Assembly: GCF_021018895.1 (NCBI RefSeq)
Contig: NC_079376.1
Coordinates: 16,865,001 to 16,929,000, forward strand
Length of the DNA stretch: 64,000 bases
Direction: 5' to 3'
DNA from: Seriola aureovittata
Taxonomy: Eukaryota > Chordata > Actinopteri > Carangiformes > Carangidae
Shown here in pieces: positions 11,403 to 26,562 of the stretch. The notes under the pieces were generated by a model, which was not told the origin of the DNA, did no database searches, and saw only the letters and a program-made list of their open reading frames with translations. Position numbers and translations under genes: made by a program. How positions within the stretch are numbered: the stretch's first letter is position 1; every line of letters begins with the position of its first letter.

Positions 11403-13224
11403 TCAGATATCAACAATGGCAAATATCTCTGGTTTTTCTTTATCATGGATCTGCATTGCAGAGTATGTGATGGCTTTCACCTCTGTTCCCTGGAATGGCA
11501 ACACAGGACATAACACTTAAATCGCTTCAATTATGTACCTTTCATTCTTAATCTTACATAATTCCTCTATTAAATATTAATTCACTTCCGTCAATAGCTT
11601 ACCTGTGGATGCTTCTCCAGAGAGAATTCTTCACCCCACCTTTAATAAACAAAAGTAAATCTAGGTTGTGAGAGAGCAGCTTCAGGGAGAAAAGAATTCA
11701 TCCACATTCAAACCGTTTATAATTCAGTGATCTCTTGTATATGCTACATTACTATACATGCAACATTTTTCAAAATAAAAGGCAGACAGCGCACATTTGA
11801 ATCTTTTGCACACACATCCTTTCATGATGATCTATGACAGTTTGGACTCAGAGTATGTGTATGTGTTCAACAGTCATAATAAAAACCTCTATAGATCACC
11901 CATAAAATACAGATGATAAACAAAATAGTGTAAACATCTAATGCTAATGGCCTTAAAATCTGAAGAAATTTAGTCACACAAACACTGCTACCACTGTGGG
12001 TAATAATAGATGGCAGTGACCAGTATTCTTCAGCTGTAAAAATGTGGCAATCAAAACTCTGATGTGCAAGTTTTCAAAGTAACATTAGACAACTACCAAA
12101 GCTGTAAAGGCCCTTCATGTTATTAGGAACAGGTAACCAGACTTACCCAATGGAGCGGATCTTGAAATGCATTCTGTCTATGTGCACCACTTTGACTTCC
12201 TGTCAAGAGAATAAAATGAGGAAACAAGTGATTACCACATAAGGTGTTTTCATAGTCTGTGCATAAACAACATCCTATTACATGCTTCAAGAAAATGATG
12301 CACTGCAGTGTAAAAGAACTCAGTGTATTTTGTATATTTCTGGAGTATATCCCAGCATACATCAAGCATAGGACAGGGAAACACTAGGACAGAACAGTCT
12401 CTCACATACAAATTATGGGTTAACAGTCTCTAATCCATTTGACATTGTGTCTTTGTACACCTGCGTGGCTGTAGCAAGAACAAACTCCACTCAGAAAAAA
12501 ACAGGGCCCAAAATAACAACATTGTTTGCAGCGATATGTCCACCATCACACAACTAACCACTTACAAACACACTCACCCTGGGAACAAAGAAGAGATCTG
12601 CACAAAACTTGTATAACCAGTCATCTAGGAAATGGAAGAGAAGAGACTCCATGTCGTCACCTTTTGAGCAGGCGATGAGGGGAAAAGAGTAAACATAAGA
12701 GTTTAATGACAGTACAACTGATAGAATAGTTAGGACTGAGGCTTGTGTTGAACAGACAGGGACTCTCACCCTGTGACTCCACTTCAACGGTATCAATTGG
12801 TTCCACTGTCTCTGTGTCCGTCATGTAGCCAAACATGCCCATGGCACATTGCTCGAAGGCTTCTTCCAGAGAATCTCCCCAGGAATGAATTCTGGGAAGA
12901 GAAAATGTGTGTTATGATAACGATGACCGCCGAAGAATAACAGAGAAACATGAGATCTGACAAACACTTTACGAAAATATCACACTCACTGTACATCTGC
13001 TGTATGATCCAAATCTGTAAAATTAACATCACAACATGATCACACAGAGCAAGTTGATTTCTTGCTATTAGACCAACTTCATGGAAACATTGAGGCTAGG
13101 TATGGCGTATGGCTACATTATTCATAGTAACTTGAGACTTACATTCATATTTCTTGTTGATTGGCGGATATTTCGACTTGACAACTTTCTGTGCCTGAGT
13201 CAGGTCTAGCGGACGATCGTCCAT
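11403..13224 (-). CDS. zbtb8os: zbtb8os, archease (tRNA-splicing ligase cofactor)
   Basis: Archease activates the RtcB (RTCB) RNA ligase complex, allowing multiple turnovers in tRNA splicing and XBP1 mRNA ligation. Seven coding exons: 13143-13224, 12990-13014, 12770-12891, 12578-12660, 12147-12199, 11603-11639, 11403-11489. All phases close, giving 162 aa against 167 in human. Conserved stretches are YLDHTADVQIHSWGD (residues about 28-42; the Asp/His/Asp cluster binds the metal), FEQCAMGMFGYMTD, SLLFHFLDDWLYKF and the C-terminal GWGEEFSLEKHPQGTEVKAIT. The protein ends in VDI as in vertebrate orthologues. It is divergent with rbbp4, the human arrangement, so the two probably share a promoter. 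No missing key residue was noticed. Confidence 0.95.
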
Positions 13225-13507
13225 TGTAGCTATAAGTCTGTTTAACGTCTAAAAAGATAAACAAACCTAATCTTCACCATGTCGGTGTTACAACCGGGTT
13301 ACAACATGGAAATCAGGAGGAGGTTCCGGATGTAGTAATAGTAGTAATGTGATGCTGTGATGACTTCCTGTCCGCTTTGGTGAACGCTGATTGGCTTGTC
13401 ACCTTCTATGGAGTTGGCGCCATTGCAAGCCTCCGTGCTGTCTTCAGAGCGCTCTCCTCTCAAAAAATACTACTCTTTGCCAGAATAAGCGGTTTAACTG
13501 CGACGTA
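13225..13507. promoter_or_regulatory. Divergent zbtb8os/rbbp4 promoter
   Basis: 283 bases separate the two start codons. There is an inverted CCAAT box (ATTGG, 13390-13394) and, about 20 bases on, TTGGCGCC (13414-13421), an E2F-like site. No TATA box is apparent. The proximity to both starts fits a shared CpG-type bidirectional promoter. E2F control is known for mammalian RBBP4; here it is inferred from the motif only. Confidence 0.6.
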
Positions 13508-18132
<4,625 letters not shown>

Positions 18133-18690
18133 GTCCAGTCTCCACGTCTCTTCGTTTGACCTGCTTGTTAAAAATGGATCACATTTCCAATGTTCGGTGC
18201 ATCAGCAGTGATGTCTTTTTTAAAAAAAAAAACACAAAAAAAAACATTTTGGGCAGCAGTGGTTTTGTAGAAAATTAAAGAATAAAATGCTGCATTGTCA
18301 TCATGTTGTGAGGTATTTAAAATACAGTCTGTATCGGTCAGATTTTTAGATCTTTAGTTTTTCAGACTCCCAGTAATCCACTCCGGTTTGTGACGAAACC
18401 ATCACAGATGAGTCCATCATCATTCAGGTTTGCATAATGATGGTTTCATTTGTTTCTTCTTGATTAGTTGTGCTGAAAGCATTTCTACAGAGATCCATTT
18501 TTAATAAAATTGTACATACTGTAGGTTTTTCCTTTTTATTTGCTTGATATTTGTAGTAGGAATTTTCCAGATTGTGTGTTGTCACTTGTATGTGTTTTTT
18601 TCACTGCATTTTTTTGTTTTTCTGTGCTGCATCTGATCTCTTGTGTACTTAAGTATATTCATAATAAAAAATATTTACATTAAATCAGTT
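18133..18690 (+). other. rbbp4: rbbp4 3' UTR with two polyadenylation signals
   Basis: AT-rich sequence after the TGA. AATAAA occurs near 18503 and again at 18663-18668; the second is followed by a T/GT-rich stretch as expected of a cleavage region. The UTR converges on sync, whose stop is only about 200 bases further on. Confidence 0.6.
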
Positions 18691-18895
18691 TGCTTTGTTT
18701 TTTGATACAGCATATCATATGTTAAGCTGTATGTAAGAGAAATTTTAGGTAATGAGTCTGTAAAAGCGAATAAATACCAAGTTTGAATTATACTGCATAT
18801 TAAGTTTTAGCTGTTTGACATGAAATGAAAATGCAAAGCCATGGTTTGGTCAAGTGTAGATATCCTGGATAAGAATATCCACTGGAAATAGAAAA

Positions 18896-20675
18896 TTAGG
18901 TCTCTTCCTCTGTGGTGGTTTCACTCGCTTCATCACAGCCTCTATAAAATAAGGCATTCATTAGTCATTGTTTTTATCCTGGTGCTCAATCTGTAGTAAA
19001 ATTAACTGGTTTAGAATAAACGTACCTCAGAAATGTCAGCTCTGTTAATAGACCATCTCTAAGATCCTCCAAGTCGTTCTTAGATTTTCTTTGAACTTCA
19101 AACTCCACTTGTAGTTCCCTCAGAGTGTCTTTTAACTTCTCCACAGTCTCCTGTGGTAAAGTGGAGAAAAGTCTTGGTCTGGTTTCACCTCACACTCTAT
19201 ATTTGGCATGTCGTACTTGACCTGGGTCACTAACCTTGTGCTGTGTGACGCTCTCCTCTCGCTCCCTCTCCATCAGAGAGATCCTCTGCTCCAAACAGGA
19301 TCTCTGCACCTCCAGTCTCTGGATGTCCTCTCTCAGGGGCCCCAGACTGGCCCTCAGGTCCATCGCCTGCTCCCTGCTCTTTCTCAAGGCATCCTCCCCA
19401 ATCTGCCTCCTCCTCAGCAGGGCCATGAGTCGAGGCTCGTACCAGCCCTCCAGCGCCCTCACGCTGCCGCTGAGCCGCCGCTGCAGTCTAACAGATGCCT
19501 GGCGGCACTGGCTGACGTCGCTCATGGCCCTGGGCCTGCGGAGCTTAGTGGCCTGGTCCCTGAGAGAGTTGAGCTGGCTTTTTTGGGCCTCTTGGAGCTG
19601 GGACAACTCCTGAGTGAGATTTTGGATGTGGGCCTTAAGCTCCTCCTGCGGACAGATGTAAAATAGAAAAGACAGACATCATAGATAGATAGATATATAG
19701 ATAGATAGATGAATACTTTTTTTTTTTATTTATCCCCCAGGGGAAATCCATGAACATTTAGAAGATAATTTCTGATCACGATTTTATTGAAACCTTTTGG
19801 GATTTGTGGTAATGAAACAGGTAAAAAATGGCAACTATTCCCAACAAAACAGTGCAGAAGAAAACAATAAAAACTAGTTCATAGTTCAAGTTTCAAGTTC
19901 TAGTTTCCAACCTGATCATACATTTTTATAACTTGTTTATTAGCCAAAATTATTCCTTAACTTGTTTACACTTCCGTGTGTTCTCACCACCACCATTATA
20001 CTCAAGGTGTATTATTATGCTTGATGTAATTTGTAAATATTTGTATTGTAAATTTGGTTCCCTGCATAATGTATTTTATCTTTTTACCCCCAGGATATGA
20101 TTTTAGATATACCCTTTCAGTTTCAGCACACCCCTTCCCAATGACACACCTCAGTAAATCAATACTCTAAATCCAGTGGTTCCTACCTGTGTAACTGCAG
20201 ACTGAGCCACCTCGTACTCGTGTGCAGCCAGTGTCACCTGGCTCTGGATGCATTCTCTGGCTGTGGCAAACAGCTTCCTCTTCACCTGCTGCACTTCCTC
20301 ATAAACAGCCACATAATCCAGCTGAGCCAGAGTGAGCAGCCTCTGTGTCTGCACCACCTTCGCACTCAGGTGCTTCACAACTCGCAGCATGGGTTCCTGT
20401 AGAGAGAGGAGCTCCCGTATCAGCTCGTCCCTCTGCTTCTCTTGACGGGACACTTGCTGGATGCAGTGCTCGAACAGCTGGCCCAGGTTGTCCATGACAG
20501 CCTGGTCCATTTGCGTTGTAGGGTGTTGTGTACACTGATCTAGGAGAATGATCGTCTCTGTTTCAGAGTCAGTGTGGCTGCTTTCTGTGATCTCTCCAAC
20601 AAATCTAAGTTCCATCGACGAGTCCTGAGTGGAATCCACATCTTTTTCATCCTCTATTGATCGTTGATTGTCCAT
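18896..20675 (-). CDS. sync: sync, syncoilin-like intermediate filament protein
   Basis: Atypical type III/IV-like intermediate filament protein; in mammals it binds alpha-dystrobrevin and desmin in muscle. Four coding exons: 20187-20675, 19235-19645, 19026-19150, 18896-18941. Phases close to give 356 aa (human 482, so shorter, mainly at the N-terminus). Residues 1-50 are acidic head. From about 60 the sequence is a coiled-coil rod ([22 protein letters not shown], then [20 protein letters not shown] and [20 protein letters not shown]). The last exon adds a short acidic tail ([12 protein letters not shown]). The ATG follows a well-defined acceptor at 20693. Assignment rests on the coiled-coil rod and on position between rbbp4 and nhsl3, exactly as in human; sequence similarity to SYNC is moderate. 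Another small intermediate-filament-like protein is the main alternative. Confidence 0.8.
19681..19752. mobile_element. ATAG microsatellite with LINE/SINE 3'-tail motif
   Basis: An (ATAG)n tract is joined to TTTATTTATCCCCCAGGGGAAA, a 3'-end motif common to fish CR1/Rex-like retroposons. Only the tail is present, in the sync intron between coding exons 1 and 2. Confidence 0.5.
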
Positions 20676-20959
20676 GAGCTGCTAAGAAGTGAACTAGAAG
20701 GAAAACGTCATTAATCAAATCAACAACATCAATAACTGAATCTCTCTAATCTGGTCATTCATTTCAGGTTAATTTGCATCAGAAAAATCCATTGTAAATG
20801 TGATCAAGTTAACGGTGTTAGCTGCAAACCTCAGAATGAGTCAGCCAATCGTCACACAGGGGAAGACCTTAAAAAGCCTCGGGTCATTGTCAAAAATATC
20901 TCATACTAATCTTACTTAACAAATAGCAACAATTCATATTAACTGATATTTCTACTCAC

Positions 20960-21020
20960 TTTGTTCGGAGGTGACAGTCCAGATAGATGGTGCAAACAGC
21001 TGTGGACACGGTTTGCTTTA
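20960..21020 (-). other. sync: sync noncoding first exon
   Basis: On minus, a segment ending CCGAACAAA|GTGAGTAG is a good donor. It pairs with the acceptor CTTTTCCTTCTAG at 20694-20695 just upstream of the sync ATG. This gives a 5' UTR intron of about 266 bases. The right end (transcription start) is estimated. Confidence 0.5.
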
Positions 21021-22240
21021 AGCTTTAAGGACAGCTCAGCAGTGTGTCTGTCTCCAGGAAAACACAGGCACACTTTGTGCTTATTAATAACACCGGAGGC
21101 ACGGGGGGGAAACTCTATCTAAGACTCTCATACCCCCACATGGGATCACAAACTGTGTCAGTGCTGAGGACTGACTGGCCTACATGCTCTGGATGCATCA
21201 GCAAACACATGTCTGGACCAGCCTGGGCGCCACAGAGAGCTATATTTACACATCTTTACTGCCTGTTTTTAGGTTCATCTGAGGAAACTATCTGAGCAAT
21301 AAGTTTCCTCAACTTCTTACCTGAAAAACATGCTTCCTGCTGGACTACAGCACAGGCAGAGGTGGAAACATTAGCAGGCCCATGCAGATTGTTTCCTCCA
21401 GTATTGAGTTTGCATGGTTCATGATTGCTTATAGTTTTTTGCATGATGCCTGTCGAACTCCTCACAGACAAACAAACATACACCAACTGATAGATATGCA
21501 AAGAGGAATTTCATGACGGAGACAATTTGAGAAAGAAAGTATGACTGTATAGTATGTATAGTATGCAAACATGCCAGTTATGTATGTTACTCCAGAGTGC
21601 ATCACCTATGCCGTTGTCACCCATTTAGCCAAACAAAACCATGTATCTCCAAATTTGTAATTTGTTTCTTTCATGAGTTGGGGGAAATCTAATGCCTCTT
21701 AAGATAAATAAACAGTTTAAAAACCATGGGATTATCTAAAAATGAAATGTATTGTCACAAAAATGAAATTAGGGTCGTTTTTATTGAGTCATGAAAAGTT
21801 TATGTTTTGGAGATACATGGTTTTCATAGGGCAAAGACATGTATGCATGTTGTTCATTTATTGTTGCCTGCCTTATGTTTGTTGCCATAGTTTGTACTGT
21901 TTTGTTGTTTTGCAAGAATTAAACAAACAATAAAAGCACATGCATAGGTTTAATAATGAGGGAAAACAGTTTATACCTGTTGGCAAAATCCAAAATGCAG
22001 ATAATATAATTTGCTTTAGAATATAAAATTAAATTGTAATCTAGATGAATGCACGCCCTTTCTATTAACTCTCAGGTATTAATTGTCATTAACTATCACT
22101 CATACTGTATGTTGTGTATGAAAAAAAAAATGCTCTCCCTCTCTTGCTCAGCTGTGACTTGCTGTTCCTCTGCCCCGCCACTAGATGTCCTCACAACAAA
22201 GACCGCAGCCTCTCCCTCTCACCTGAGCGCGCGGCCCAAC
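21021..22240. other. Spacer between sync and nhsl3 (divergent)
   Basis: No gene recognised. It presumably contains promoter DNA for sync on the left and nhsl3 on the right. Open frames at 21044-21295 and 21742-21933 lack any support. Confidence 0.5.
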
Positions 22241-22316
22241 CTCCCTCCTCCTCCCCTCCTCCTCCTCCTCTTCCTCCTCCTCCTCCTCCTCCGCCTTCTC
22301 CACCTCCTCCTCCAGG
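22241..22316. repeat. (CTC)n-rich pyrimidine tract at the nhsl3 promoter or 5' UTR
   Basis: Near-continuous CTC/CCT units on plus, giving a strong purine/pyrimidine strand bias. Lies just before or within the first nhsl3 exon. The poly-Pro, poly-Arg and poly-Leu open frames over it are artefacts. Confidence 0.85.
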
Positions 22317-22319
22317 TCC

Positions 22320-22623
22320 AGGTGGGAGCTGCAGGTCGACAGCAGCGCAACTTCTCCTCATTTCCCCACTTTGGCCCAGAGGAGCGTCCGCAGACCGACA
22401 GCACTGCCAGCAGTCAGTGTAGCTGGCGTCCGAGCAGACCGAGCCGCCCCGGCGGGAACAAACAAATCCAGATTCCAGTTTGTTCCCTGAAGAGCTGTTT
22501 CACGGAAATGCTTCACCTGAAGTTTCCCCTCGGACGGTAAAAGTTTGGAGTTGGAAAGGAAGGGAGACGATTCAAATGGAGAGAGGGTGAATCAGCACAT
22601 CTGGATCAGTAAAGTTTCACAAG
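22320..22623 (+). other. nhsl3: nhsl3 noncoding first exon
   Basis: A GC-rich segment ends in the donor CACAAG|GTATGA. The next good acceptor that leads into nhsl3 coding sequence is at 31060-31061, about 8.4 kb on. The exon contains a short upstream frame from ATG at 22509 (MLHLKFPLGR-stop), so no long coding start. The left end is estimated from composition. Confidence 0.5.
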
Positions 22624-25029
22624 GTATGATTAACACCTTTTTTTTCCCCTTTGTCGTTGTATAAATTTAGACAGATAAGTGCGGTTATTACTTCCCATTG
22701 TGGATTTTGTAAGTTCCTCCTGATAGAACCTCCTAAACTATGCATTGGCATTTTAAATAGTGGAAAATATAGTTTAGTCTTTTTGCAGAAAGTCAAAATT
22801 ATATTGAAATAACACCAGGGTCGAAAGAATCAACTTTAAAGTTGTGCAGAAAATGTATTTGTAAAGTAAAACTGTTGCATCATGTTGTCTGATTGGTCTA
22901 ATACACTTGCTCTGATATGAAAAAATATGGAATCAATTCTCAAATTAAAGAAAATTGTCCCCACATGTCCAAACCACTGCTCTAAAGTGTAATCTAATAA
23001 AGTGTGGGGAAAATGGTTGGCAGGAGGCTGAGTATAGCTATGCATGAAAAACTAGGTGTGGGACATTTGCTTAGCCTGGCCTTGAGGGATCCTAAGCAGA
23101 GGTAATTTAAGACCTGTAGTGCTCCTCTCACCTATGGAGCTTATGACAATGAAGACTATTGTTATTTCCTGTCACTGACCCAGCAGCAAATGACTGTTTG
23201 ACAGCATGGTGCACTGACACTTGGTTTAATCTATGCCAGTCAATGACAGTCCATGTGCAGTTCATTATAGACCCTCTGCTTGTTGATTAACCCGCCGCAG
23301 ATAACATGAGCACCTCAGGTGTGCTCAGGGGTCTTCCCCCTCTCTGTTTGTTTGCTGCCTCTCCTGGACTTTGGACTCAAGGCAAACCCACAACTTTTCT
23401 GAAAAGTCTGCAGCGATCAATGCTTGTTTTTTTGGTTTTTTTATCTCCATGGTTTCACATTTACCCCTTGCACCCTCGGGTAGGTGAGGCTGAGACAGCC
23501 ATTTGTTTAGAAAGGGTGTGTCGCATACTGGTGCTCCTTCCTTAGCCAGCCTACCATGCCAGGGCTTGTACTCATGGAGATTACAGGTGTGTTATGTGAA
23601 CACTGGAGATACAGCAGAGCCTGGTACCTGAGATTCAGACGAAGATTAGGGTGGACATCAAGGAAGAGGAGGGATGATAACAGAGGTATAGTGAGGGATG
23701 AGAGATAGGACAGGATGAGGAATTCACTGAAAAGAAAGACTGTATTCGGGGCAGCCAGGTACGGTTCAGCTTTGCGCTGCAGTGTGTTTACTGTGCTCAT
23801 GACCAATCAGTGATGAAGTGCCAGCTTAGTGGAGGAAAGGGGAAAGCTGTGGGTCAAGAAAGGGCAACAGGAGGAACAATCGGTGTTGTAATGGATAAAG
23901 AAACAGGGAGTGAGTGATGTGTGTGTGTCATGCAGGCCCGCAGCGAGAGGACAACTCCTGGCTGATGAGTGGGACACAGTGTTGTTGTTAATCAATGGGA
24001 TTATCTGATGAGTAACTCATCAGTGAGTCCTCATCAACACAGTACATCAGTAGCTGTTGGGGCAGGAGGGGGGGAAAACGTAAACGCATGCCCATGTTTG
24101 TTTCTTTTCTTCTAAGAGTTCACATGAGTCCTGCTCCAAACCGAGGGACGTTTTATTCCCACACTGCAATTTTCTCTGACGGCTGTCCACTCAGGCGACC
24201 GTCAGGCCGAGTGAGCCTCAGACTGAAAGCGATTTGAAGCAGCTATAGAGTTTTTGTTTTGACTGGGGCAGAGCGGAGACACTGAAATGCCAGGATGTAT
24301 TTTTAAACCCCAGTGTCCAGCTGTGTTTGCCTTCACTGCGAGATGGTCACTGCTGCTCCACAACCGTTTCGTTTTTTTTACCCCCGTCTGACCTGTAGGT
24401 TCAAGGGTCTGCACAGAGGCTGCAGTCCAGACTTAGACCCCTGGCAACCCCCCTGGATGTAAAGCAAACAAGACACTTTCCAGAGGTCTGCCGCCGTCTC
24501 TGAATACGGACAGAGAACATTCAAATTGCCAGAATTTACTTATCCTATTTTTACAAAGAAGCAAAGAAGTAAACAATGGAAACTATTTATATGAATCCAA
24601 ATACTAACATCCTCCGACCACATTTTCCTGCAGTTAACTTCAAAATGTAGTTTAAGATACTTATAATAGACAATTGGACTGAAATTAGTTTGTACAATTT
24701 TATCACATACTAGGAAAGTGCCCTTATTAGGTGTTTTTGACAACTACAGTACATCAGCCACTTGTAATATTAGAGCTGAAGTGATCAGTACATTAATTGA
24801 TTAGTTGTTTGACAGAGAATTCATTGGCAACTATTTGGCATTGCAAGTCATTTTTCAAGCAAAAATGGCAAAGACATTTTTGAAAGTTTTGAGTTTTCGC
24901 TACTTCTCTTTGTCTTATCTGATACAAGACTGAATATTTTGGGTTTTTTTGACTGATGGTCACATAAAACACAGAACTTGAAGATGCCCCCTTGGATTCA
25001 TGAACTGAGGCTTGTAACAGGCAGATACA

Positions 25030-25061
<32 letters not shown>
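25030..25061. repeat. (CA)n microsatellite
   Basis: About 16 uninterrupted CA units in nhsl3 intron 1. Confidence 0.95.
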
Positions 25062-25063
<2 letters not shown>

Positions 25064-25601
25064 ATTATTGATAGAATATATTTAAAAATCTGTTGTTGGA
25101 AAATGATATTTTTTCATAGTTTGACGCATATATTTCCAAACATCCTGTAAACTAAAAGTCTGCCCTGTTTCCATAGAGGTATAATATTTGTACCTCCCCT
25201 CTGAAAAGCATAGTGACTGAACAATAATCTCAGCCAGTGCACACAACCGCATATTATAATGTTATCTCTAAATGACTCTCATGCGCCAGCCATTATCCTT
25301 TTTTTTTTTTCTTTCATGGCCTGGTCTCCTATGCCACTGTATAAGGGATGTGTGGCAGGGAGTGGGGGCAGTGAGGGAGGGGATGACTGGCAGAGGACAG
25401 GGGGGAGGAGGAGGTATGTGTCGGGGGGTGAAAGCAGATTTGGAAAGAAGAGTTCCTCAGTCGGTAATTATCAATCTCTCAGGAATGTAGCTGCTGCTCT
25501 TACCAGACAAGCTGCTGCATGGCTACAGCGGCCTCGCAGCACGCCAACTTGCATTACCTCGTCTACAGATCTCTCCACTGTACCACCATGTGCGCACGCA
25601 T

Positions 25602-25721
25602 GCACATACACACACACACACACACACACGTACACACATACACACACACGTACACACATACACACACACACACACACACACATACACACTCACACACACA
25701 CACACGCGCACACACACACAC
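25602..25721. repeat. Compound (CA)n array with CGTA and TA interruptions
   Basis: About 120 bases of CA repeat with regularly placed ACGTACACACATACAC interruptions, suggesting a higher-order duplication inside the array. It may form Z-DNA because it alternates purine and pyrimidine. Confidence 0.95.
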
Positions 25722-26541
25722 TTAGCATCTATAACCTCAGTGAATTCACTTACATAGCATTTTGGTTTATTTGTGCCATTGTTGTTTTCCAGCCTTGTTG
25801 TGTGTATTTTTATCACTGTCATTACCTACATGGTATTTTTCTGAAACTTGATCCTTTCTGCACCAAACAAAGGGACCACATAATGTCAGTGAGCAATTGT
25901 CTTTGGGTCCAAATCCTTCACCACTGTGTGTTTATGCTGATATGTTGGTATGAAACCAAATTGTAGGAAACTTGTGGCCACCCTGGACTCCCGCTCTTCA
26001 AATGCAATTTTCATGAGCTGTTTGCTGCCATTATTTGTAAGTCTTGTAAACCTCTCTGACAATTTAAAAAGCAGCCTACTGTGACAGAGGAAGACCACTT
26101 CCTTTAAGGTGGGAAATCTTTCATTGATGCCACAGGACTCCCACAGAGCTCTCCTAGAAAGAAGAATCTCATTCCCCCGACCGTCCCTGGTGTCAAACCT
26201 CATCAAGTCGTGGAATTAAGTATTTCCAGTTCATCTCAAAGTCATCCATCACAGTACATTTCTTGTTCATTGAGTGTTTGCACACGAATGTACAGAGTTG
26301 CCCAGACAAGGTTGTTTTAAGTTTGCTCTTGAGTAGCAGTGCTCTCCTTTGTTTGATAATGCCAAGAGAAGACAGCCAACGCCCTGACTGATGCCTACAG
26401 GTGCCGCGCAGTAACTCCAGTTTTTACACTGCTAAACACTTGCCATTTAGTTACAGGGTCACTTTAAGTGTAGTTTAAAAACTGTTATTGCCCCAAACTG
26501 GCTGTTACTGTAAAACCTATTCCAATGATCTCACCAAAACA

Positions 26542-26562
26542 CCCCCCCCCCCCCCCCCCCCC
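26542..26562. repeat. Poly(C) run, 21 bases
   Basis: An uninterrupted C run on plus (G run on minus) in nhsl3 intron 1. Its length may be affected by sequencing or assembly. Confidence 0.9.

Noticed and set aside
22049..22540. 163-residue frame at the nhsl3 5' end and its antisense Arg-rich frame
   Set aside because: Open because of the CTC tract. The segment fits a noncoding first exon, and the frame does not continue into later nhsl3 exons.
25259..25966. 235-residue plus-strand open frame
   Set aside because: Carried mainly by the CA array (His/Thr runs). No splice support, no family similarity, and the antisense frames over the same array are equally open.
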